Below are positions 1 through 4,358 of a stretch of DNA of 5,335 nt, piece by piece. Under the pieces are notes generated by a model. That model did not search any database, had not been told where the DNA came from, and was given only the letters and a program-made list of their open reading frames with translations. The stretch covers positions 1-5,335 of the forward strand of contig JAVZCX010000045.1 in assembly GCA_038874185.1 (NCBI GenBank). The letters are read 5' to 3'. The first letter of the stretch is position 1, and each line of letters begins with the position of its first letter. Both the position numbers and the translations under genes were made by a program. The DNA is from DTQF01 sp038874185 (lineage in GTDB: Archaea; Micrarchaeota; Micrarchaeia; CABMEP01).

Positions 1-62
1 ACTTCTTTAGTTATATTTATTATTTCATTTTTTCTTTCAGATTTGACTACAATTTCATGCAT
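1..62 (-). CDS. N-terminal fragment of a YjbQ/UPF0047-like protein (partial, runs off left edge)
   Basis: Reading the minus strand from the ATG at 62-60 gives 20 uninterrupted codons to the window edge, beginning MHEIVVKSERKNE and continuing IINITKE. From memory of the family, UPF0047/YjbQ proteins open with a short beta strand, a basic patch and then an I-(D/N)-I-T-x-x-V turn, and this fragment fits that pattern. YjbQ-type proteins are small (about 130-140 residues) and some have been reported to have weak thiamine-phosphate synthase activity; the catalytic His/Glu region would lie outside the window. The ATG four bases further downstream (58-56) reads into a stop after three codons, and the ATG just upstream (66-64) stops after three codons, so this start is the only open one. 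It is transcribed divergently from taw1. A TATA element about 26 bases upstream would place transcription initiation almost at the ATG, suggesting a leaderless or very short-leader mRNA. Only 20 residues are visible, so the family call is tentative. Confidence 0.5.
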   Translation of the reverse strand, partial: MHEIVVKSERKNEIINITKE

Positions 63-83
63 ACATCTTTTTCTGTAGATAAT

Positions 84-91
84 TATTTAAA
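84..91. promoter_or_regulatory. Palindromic TATA element shared by two divergent genes
   Basis: TATTTAAA on the plus strand reads TTTAAATA on the minus strand, and the embedded ATTTAAAT (85-92) is a perfect palindrome. Its centre is about 26 bases upstream of the minus-strand ATG at 62, the usual archaeal TATA-to-start distance for a leaderless transcript. On the plus strand it would place initiation near 114, giving taw1 a leader of about 23 bases that includes its ribosome-binding site. No clear BRE is visible on either side. This is inferred from sequence pattern only; no transcript data are available. Confidence 0.4.
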
Positions 92-128
92 TTTGAATAT
101 AGTAATCTTATTATTCTCGCTTATTCTA

Positions 129-133
129 GTGAT
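129..133 (+). promoter_or_regulatory. Ribosome-binding site of taw1 (GTGAT)
   Basis: GTGAT complements the AUCAC of the archaeal 16S rRNA 3' end and sits three bases before the ATG at 137. The same motif at the same spacing precedes other genes in the window, which fixes this ATG as the start. Confidence 0.7.
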
Positions 134-136
134 TAT

Positions 137-1129
137 ATGATTTCAGACAGACTAAAGTCGCTACTCAAAAAGCAGAAATACAGATTTGCAGGAAGGCATT
201 CACTCGTAAAGATATGTCATTACACCCAGTCTTCAATGACAAAAGATCAATGGTGCTATAAGAATAAGTTTTATGGGATAAGAAGCAATCAATGTTTGCA
301 ATGTACAACCACTCCTTTCTGTTTTAATCAATGCATATTCTGCTGGAGAGCCCAACCAGGTGAAGTTGAAGTCGATACGGATTCAATTTTTTCAGATAAA
401 ATAGATCAGTGGGATGAGCCTAAAGAAATAGTAGATCAGATGATTGAGGCACAACGTAAATTGCTTTCTGGAATCGGAGGGCATTATAATGTAAACAAAG
501 AACTTTGGAAAGAAGCACAAAATCCTAAACATGTTGCATTAAGCGTACTTGGTGAACCCATCTCCTATCCAAAATTAAAAGAACTTCTTTCTGAATTCCA
601 TAGAAGAGGAATGAGTACTTTTATTGTAACTGCAGGAAGCGTTCCGGGTGCAATCAAGAAAATGATTGATGAGAAATATTTCCCAACACAGTTATATCTT
701 TCAATGGGCGGATACGATAAGGAAAGTTTCGAAAAGATTATGAGACCTAAGAATAGAGATGGGTGGGATAGATATCTTACATCTTTGAAGCTGTTAAAAG
801 AGGCAGGGAAATATACGAGAACAGTTATAAGAATGACTTTAATAAAAGGACTAAATTTAGTACATCCTGAAAAATATGCAGAATTGATAAAGATTGCACA
901 ACCTCATTATGTAGAGGTAAAGGCATATATGGCAGTTGGTTTTTCAAGGAGAAGAATAGGTTTGCCAGGTATGCCATATATGGAAGAGATAAGGGAATTT
1001 GCAGAGAAATTAGCAAAAGAAACGGGTTATATAGTAACAGATGAGCACAAAGATTCCAGAATCGTTCTTCTGTCAAGGGATAAAAAAACAGAAGAAAATA
1101 GATTTATTGATTTCTCAAAAATAAAATAA
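137..1129 (+). CDS. taw1: Taw1/TYW1-like S-adenosyl-L-methionine-dependent tRNA 4-demethylwyosine synthase
   Basis: This radical-SAM enzyme builds the tricyclic core of wyosine-type bases: it condenses N1-methylguanosine at position 37 of tRNAPhe with pyruvate to give 4-demethylwyosine. The 330-residue protein has the radical-SAM C-x3-C-x2-C motif at C62, C66 and C69, followed by W70-R71. C27, C40 and C53, spaced 13 and 13, match the three N-terminal cysteines that hold the second [4Fe-4S] cluster in archaeal Taw1. Further family marks are the SAM-binding G139-E140-P141, Q185-L-Y with the I-M-R-P stretch at 201-204, R232-M-T-L-I-K-G at 232-238, V259-E-V-K-A-Y at 259-264, and the C-terminal D302-E and S307-R-I-V-L-L segments. 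The length is normal for an archaeal member, and the flavodoxin domain of eukaryotic TYW1 is absent as expected. One departure is S189-M-G-G where I remember S-x-(D/T)-A in most relatives; C56 is an additional cysteine. The gene stands alone on its strand between a divergent and a convergent neighbour. Methylation by Trm5 must come first, and its gene is not in view. Confidence 0.93.
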   Translation: MISDRLKSLLKKQKYRFAGRHSLVKICHYTQSSMTKDQWCYKNKFYGIRSNQCLQCTTTPFCFNQCIFCWRAQPGEVEVDTDSIFSDKIDQWDEPKEIVDQMIEAQRKLLSGIGGHYNVNKELWKEAQNPKHVALSVLGEPISYPKLKELLSEFHRRGMSTFIVTAGSVPGAIKKMIDEKYFPTQLYLSMGGYDKESFEKIMRPKNRDGWDRYLTSLKLLKEAGKYTRTVIRMTLIKGLNLVHPEKYAELIKIAQPHYVEVKAYMAVGFSRRRIGLPGMPYMEEIREFAEKLAKETGYIVTDEHKDSRIVLLSRDKKTEENRFIDFSKIK

Positions 1130-1137
1130 AAAATAAG
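1117..1137 (-). terminator. U-rich intrinsic terminator of the minus-strand gene, overlapping the taw1 3' end
   Basis: Read on the minus strand, the bases just downstream of the stop at 1156-1154 contain successive T runs of six, four and five separated by single A residues. Archaeal intrinsic termination relies mainly on such U tracts and does not need a hairpin. The element covers the last four codons of taw1 and its stop codon, so transcription of the two convergent genes is expected to overlap or meet here. No comparable T run follows taw1 on the plus strand. Confidence 0.5.
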
Positions 1138-1153
1138 AACAACTTCCTTATGT

Positions 1154-1594
1154 TTATCTGATCGCCTTTTCCAATGTTCCTATTAAACTGTCAAGAAGAA
1201 GGTTGTCAGCCCTCTTTATTACAGATATCATTTTTCTTCTTGCAACTAAAGGAAACCTGTGTTCTAATATCTCATCTATGGTTCTTATTTCCTTATCTTC
1301 AAAAACAGGCTTTCCATCTTTTCCTCTCGCTTTTGCATTTTTGAATATTTTTATTATAATCTTTAAGTCATCTGCATTCAAAGCTGCTAATTCTATTCCA
1401 GTGGACAACCCCTGGACGAATACTATATCCCTCTCAATCCCATCCGCCATCAGTCTTTTTACATGGGTGTATTCAACAGGCTCAACTTTCCCTTTAATGA
1501 GCGTAAGGACTGATTTAACAATGTCCAATCTCTTTCTTACCTCCTTTTTTGCATCTTTTTTCACATCACGTTTTATCTTATAAGCTTCAACCAT
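1154..1594 (-). CDS. Hypothetical charged, helical cytoplasmic protein (146 aa)
   Basis: I do not recognise this family. The 146-residue product has no signal peptide, membrane helix, cysteine or tryptophan. It opens with a strongly basic/acidic helix (about 5-35, K/R/D/E-rich), then a segment at 38-75 containing the only compact hydrophobic stretch (I56-V-F-V-Q-G at 57-62, then I-E-L-A-A-L at 67-72), an isoleucine-rich helix at 76-86, a basic glycine-containing turn (K88-A-R-G-K-D-G-K near 88-95), and C-terminal helices at 103-112 and 117-146. The composition suggests a small alpha-helical soluble or nucleic-acid/ribonucleoprotein-associated protein, which is inference only. The minus strand is chosen over the 126-codon plus-strand frame because its product has a globular charged composition and because GGTGGAT lies directly ahead of its ATG with the same spacing as the other genes here. 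It is convergent with taw1 and divergent from the membrane-protein operon. Confidence 0.75.
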   Translation of the reverse strand: MVEAYKIKRDVKKDAKKEVRKRLDIVKSVLTLIKGKVEPVEYTHVKRLMADGIERDIVFVQGLSTGIELAALNADDLKIIIKIFKNAKARGKDGKPVFEDKEIRTIDEILEHRFPLVARRKMISVIKRADNLLLDSLIGTLEKAIR

Positions 1595-1596
1595 AC

Positions 1597-1603
1597 ATCC
1601 ACC
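1597..1603 (-). promoter_or_regulatory. Ribosome-binding site of the 146-aa gene (GGTGGAT)
   Basis: On the minus strand GGTGGAT is followed by GT and then the ATG at 1594. Its GTG lies five bases before the start codon, exactly as in the plus-strand genes, which supports both the strand and the start chosen for this gene. Confidence 0.65.
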
Positions 1604-1666
1604 TTAATGCTAATATATGCTTTATGTTTTAATACTTTTCTTATCGCTTTCCATACATCTTATTAA

Positions 1667-1674
1667 TATATAAA
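1667..1674. promoter_or_regulatory. Candidate TATA box in the divergent intergenic region
   Basis: TATATAAA on the plus strand is TTTATATA on the minus strand, which is close to the archaeal consensus. For the minus-strand 146-aa gene it predicts initiation near 1644 and a leader of about 50 bases. For the plus-strand operon it predicts initiation near 1697. The spacing and sequence fit the minus direction best. The 155-base intergenic region 1595-1749 holds no gene I can support. Confidence 0.45.
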
Positions 1675-1705
1675 TAGAAATAAATTTAATTCTATTTTAC
1701 TAATG

Positions 1706-1712
1706 TATAAAA
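1706..1712 (+). promoter_or_regulatory. Candidate TATA box for the membrane-protein operon (TATAAAA)
   Basis: TATAAAA centred near 1709 would direct initiation around 1735. That gives a leader of roughly 15 bases that still contains the GTGAT ribosome-binding site at 1742-1746. It is the plus-strand TATA element nearest the operon. No convincing purine-rich BRE precedes it, so the choice between this box and the one at 1667 is open. Confidence 0.45.
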
Positions 1713-1741
1713 TGTAATTAACACAATCCGGCACTTAATAT

Positions 1742-1746
1742 GTGAT
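1742..1746 (+). promoter_or_regulatory. Ribosome-binding site of the first membrane-protein gene (GTGAT)
   Basis: GTGAT followed by ATA and the ATG at 1750: the same motif and three-base spacing as at taw1. It fixes the start of the 556-aa protein. Confidence 0.7.
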
Positions 1747-1749
1747 ATA

Positions 1750-3420
1750 ATGGTAATAACGTTACAGGAAATGGTTGATCAATCAATAAGGACAGTTTTT
1801 ACCACTGATTGGTTTGCAACTTCAATCATAGCACTCCTTCTGTCTGCAGCTTTAAGTGCTTTGGCTTGGATGCTCTCTTCTGCATTCCAATCTAATGAAT
1901 TGAAAGGATGGGCAAGAAAAGAATTAAGTGAATTTATAGTTACTGCATTAATTTTATTATTAACAGTCCCATTACTTATGACAATAACATCAATAACAAT
2001 TGCATATGCAGGCAGTGATCCATTCTTTTTGGCAAAAGGTTTTTTAGATAAAGTCGAGGACGATTTGACATATACATATAGTTATCTTTTCGGGCTTAAT
2101 ATAGTTTATACTGGGGCAAGTACACTTTCTATCGATCTATCAAAAATACTATCTTGGCTTCTAACAATGGTGGGATCGATTGCTGGACTAACGGCCGGTG
2201 GAGTTGGTGCAGCAGCTGGAGGTCTTGGTGGTTTTGGAATAGCTAGTCTTGCAAAAGCAATCACAGGTCTTAAATTAGGATTAAGTCTAGGTGCACCATT
2301 CAGCATGATTTCAAATATTATTTCAAACATTTTATCTGGATTAGTGCCATTCTTATTGGCGTTCTTTGTACAGAAAGAGCTCTTATTTTTCATACAATAT
2401 ACAGCGCTCCCAGTGCTGTTCCCAACAGGAGTTCTTCTTCGTGCATTTCCGCTTACTAGAAAAGCAGGTTCAACCTTGATTGCATTGTCACTAACATTAT
2501 TTATAGTATATCCATTGACATTGGCATTTGCATCTAAGATGTATGATGATACAAAGGCTGCAATATCTGCAGGACAATTAGATTATAGACCTGAAAGAGT
2601 ACCAATTCCATTTTTCAGACTTTTGCCAGATGCAGGAAGATATTATTTAAATCAATCAGATAGATTTCTTTGGGAGGTTTTCACACCTTTAAATTACTCA
2701 ATTTGGGGAGATGTTTCATGTAATGGAGTGGGTTCAATTTATGAATCAAGAAATCCCCAAAATCCAGAACCACCTCCAGAAGATTATATGTATTGGAAAA
2801 TAACTGAAAGAACAACCTATCCACTCTGTCCAAGTCCGGATGAGCCATGTAGAGAGGAAACAATGGAGGTTTCAAAATGCTATAGAAAGATTCAGAAAGG
2901 AGAAGTTAATTCATCCGGAAGCATTGAATACTTATTAAATAACGAGAATATATTTCCAAACAATAAGGTTCATTCAATAATATTGGTTACTAAGCAAACA
3001 AGAGAAGGAGGGGTTAGAATTGTTTCAGAAGAGGTTAGGTTTTATTTAGGTGATCCATGTCAAGAAAACTTGTGGTCAAGTTTATGGTGCAAGTTAAAGG
3101 GAACTGCAGGAGAATCTCCAATTAATGACATTTCATATTTGAATTTGGCTGTAACTGCAAGTATGGGAGGAATAGAGGGTGCGGCAAGAGCAGTCGGTCA
3201 GATAACAGGTTACACTGTAACAAATTATCTTGCTACCCCATATGCTGCAGGAATGGCATTTTATGGTTTAACAGATGTACTTCCTAATATTCTGTTTCCA
3301 TATGTATTTACAATATTTGTTTTCATAGTAATTATATTTGTGACAATCTCTACATTTAGATCTGTATCAACAACATTAGGTGGGGAAACAAAGATAATTG
3401 AATTAGGCAGATTGGTTTGA
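1750..3420 (+). CDS. Polytopic membrane protein, paralog 1, with six-cysteine extracytoplasmic domain
   Basis: This is an integral membrane protein of 556 residues with no family I can name. Likely helices are 22-45, 62-85, a Gly/Ala-rich hydrophobic stretch 137-168 (ten glycines between 142 and 163), 186-206, 208-230, 241-262 and 511-536. The loop between helices 1 and 2 is basic and carries W54-A-R-K-E58-L; a second basic loop carries G227-x3-R231-A-F-P-L-T-R237-K-A-G240, with Y254-P255 15 residues on. Both loops should be cytoplasmic by the positive-inside rule. That places about 263-505 outside the cell; this region contains C324, C360, C367, C377, C437 and C447, a proline cluster at 339-343, and sequons N301-Q-S, N315-Y-S and N387-S-S. 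The C-terminal tail (about 537-556, with L543-G-G-E) would be cytoplasmic. It is first in an operon of three related genes, with 14 bases to the next. A VirB6/TrbL-like channel role is possible by topology only. Confidence 0.9.
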   Translation: MVITLQEMVDQSIRTVFTTDWFATSIIALLLSAALSALAWMLSSAFQSNELKGWARKELSEFIVTALILLLTVPLLMTITSITIAYAGSDPFFLAKGFLDKVEDDLTYTYSYLFGLNIVYTGASTLSIDLSKILSWLLTMVGSIAGLTAGGVGAAAGGLGGFGIASLAKAITGLKLGLSLGAPFSMISNIISNILSGLVPFLLAFFVQKELLFFIQYTALPVLFPTGVLLRAFPLTRKAGSTLIALSLTLFIVYPLTLAFASKMYDDTKAAISAGQLDYRPERVPIPFFRLLPDAGRYYLNQSDRFLWEVFTPLNYSIWGDVSCNGVGSIYESRNPQNPEPPPEDYMYWKITERTTYPLCPSPDEPCREETMEVSKCYRKIQKGEVNSSGSIEYLLNNENIFPNNKVHSIILVTKQTREGGVRIVSEEVRFYLGDPCQENLWSSLWCKLKGTAGESPINDISYLNLAVTASMGGIEGAARAVGQITGYTVTNYLATPYAAGMAFYGLTDVLPNILFPYVFTIFVFIVIIFVTISTFRSVSTTLGGETKIIELGRLV

Positions 3421-3424
3421 ATAT

Positions 3425-3431
3425 GAGGGAT
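3425..3431 (+). promoter_or_regulatory. Ribosome-binding site of the second membrane-protein gene (GAGGGAT)
   Basis: GAGGGAT lies in the 14-base gap after the first membrane-protein gene, and its GGGAT aligns exactly with the GTGAT of the other genes, three bases before the ATG at 3435. It allows independent or coupled initiation within the operon. Confidence 0.65.
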
Positions 3432-3434
3432 TAA

Positions 3435-4337
3435 ATGGTTGTAAGTACTTGCCAGGCTGTATTTGATGTATGGACGTATATAGGGGCAGCGTCAGCACTT
3501 GCAATCGCATTAATCGCTTTTCTTTATGCTTTAGGAAGAATACTTACAAAAAGTGAGCTCGAGTCATTGGCAAAGAAAGAACTTTCAGAGTTTTTCATTT
3601 CATTTTTAATAGTAATAGGTGTTGCTGGTCTTTCTTCAATTGTATGTCAGGTTACTCCATACGTAGTTAAAGATGTAATAGGTTACGGAGATCAATTTTC
3701 AGCATCATATGATTATCTTAATACACTTATTTATAAGAAAGGAATACCAGCCATACAAAGAGTTTGGACTTCCTCTATTATTTTGGATTCAATATCTTCT
3801 GTTGAAAGCAAGTTCAAAATAGGCAAATCTTCTAAATTGCTAGAGCAGGCAGAGGTAAAGGTCAAGCCAGCAGCCATATTAAAACCACTTAGTAAGATGC
3901 TTGGCATATTTACAGGAATATTTCAAATACTAATAGGGAGTTTGCAAGCGCAGATGGTATTCATTCAGTTAGCAGAGGCATTTGCTTTGACGCTAATACT
4001 TCCAATAGGAATGATTCTAAGAGCAATTCCTGGATTAAGGAAAGGAGGTTCTTATTTGATAGCCTTCGCATTCGGCCTTTACGTCGTGTTTCCACTTATG
4101 TATGTTATGAATTATTCTGTATATAAAATAATTGAGCCTAGCTTTGGCGAACTAGTTTCAGTTCAAGTTAATCCAATTGAAACATTTAAGTTGTCATCTG
4201 ATATTATCAATATATTTAAGTATTTTGATGAATTTTCATTATTATTCCCTCAAGCACTTGTGCTTCCAGCACTTAATCTTACTATAACAATTGCATTTAT
4301 TTCATCATTCGCAACGTTTCTTTCTGAAATAAAATAG
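3435..4337 (+). CDS. Polytopic membrane protein, paralog 2 (compact, 300 aa)
   Basis: This is a 300-residue integral membrane protein and the compact member of the tandem family. Likely helices are 14-37, 54-76, 155-172, 173-194, 206-228 and 271-296. It repeats the family marks of its neighbours: E41-L-E-S-L-A46-K-K-E49-L-S-E-F in the first basic loop, and P190-I-G192-x3-R196-A-I-P-G-L-R202-K-G-G205 followed by F219-P220, with the same internal spacing as the first paralog. Between helices 2 and 3 (about 77-154) is a hydrophilic stretch with a lysine-rich portion (126-150). The region outside the membrane after the FP helix is only about 40 residues and has no cysteine, in contrast to the other two. 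C71 lies at the outer end of helix 2, and C6 near the N-terminus is not in a lipobox context. It ends soon after the last helix, lacking the L-G-G-E tail of paralog 1. Function is unknown; co-translation with its neighbours suggests subunits of one membrane complex. Confidence 0.88.
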   Translation: MVVSTCQAVFDVWTYIGAASALAIALIAFLYALGRILTKSELESLAKKELSEFFISFLIVIGVAGLSSIVCQVTPYVVKDVIGYGDQFSASYDYLNTLIYKKGIPAIQRVWTSSIILDSISSVESKFKIGKSSKLLEQAEVKVKPAAILKPLSKMLGIFTGIFQILIGSLQAQMVFIQLAEAFALTLILPIGMILRAIPGLRKGGSYLIAFAFGLYVVFPLMYVMNYSVYKIIEPSFGELVSVQVNPIETFKLSSDIINIFKYFDEFSLLFPQALVLPALNLTITIAFISSFATFLSEIK

Positions 4338-4350
4338 ATAGATATCTGAT

Positions 4351-4355
4351 GTGAT
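4351..4355 (+). promoter_or_regulatory. Ribosome-binding site of the third membrane-protein gene (GTGAT)
   Basis: GTGAT, then TAA, then the ATG at 4359: identical motif and spacing to taw1 and the first membrane-protein gene. This decides the start of the third, truncated-by-window gene. Confidence 0.7.
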
Positions 4356-4358
4356 TAA

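Noticed and set aside
825..1076. 83-codon minus-strand frame inside taw1
   Set aside because: It lies entirely within a confidently identified gene, and its leucine-rich product is an antisense artefact.
1203..1583. 126-codon open frame on the plus strand opposite the 146-aa gene
   Set aside because: Its hydrophobic, serine/phenylalanine-rich product is what the complement of a lysine/glutamate-rich helical gene gives. It also lacks the GTGAT-type start signal seen before the real genes.
1622..1654. 10-codon leader peptide upstream of the 146-aa gene as a real coding feature
   Set aside because: The best TATA box predicts transcription starting downstream of its ATG, and its only support is a short repeat, so it is kept as a weak observation and not annotated.
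1595..1749. RNA gene or riboswitch in the 155-base divergent intergenic region
   Set aside because: The region is very AT-rich with no stable GC-containing stem, tRNA-like pattern or conserved motif that I can see. Promoter elements account for it.
2106..2393. 95-codon minus-strand frame, proline/alanine-rich
   Set aside because: It is the antisense of the glycine/alanine codons in the first membrane protein; there is no start signal or recognisable domain.
2681..2875. 64-codon minus-strand frame in the cysteine domain region
   Set aside because: Antisense shadow of the first membrane protein, with no ribosome-binding site.
3435..3470. Lipoprotein signal at C6 of the second membrane protein
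   Set aside because: C6 is too close to the N-terminus, with no preceding hydrophobic h-region or lipobox; the first hydrophobic segment follows it.
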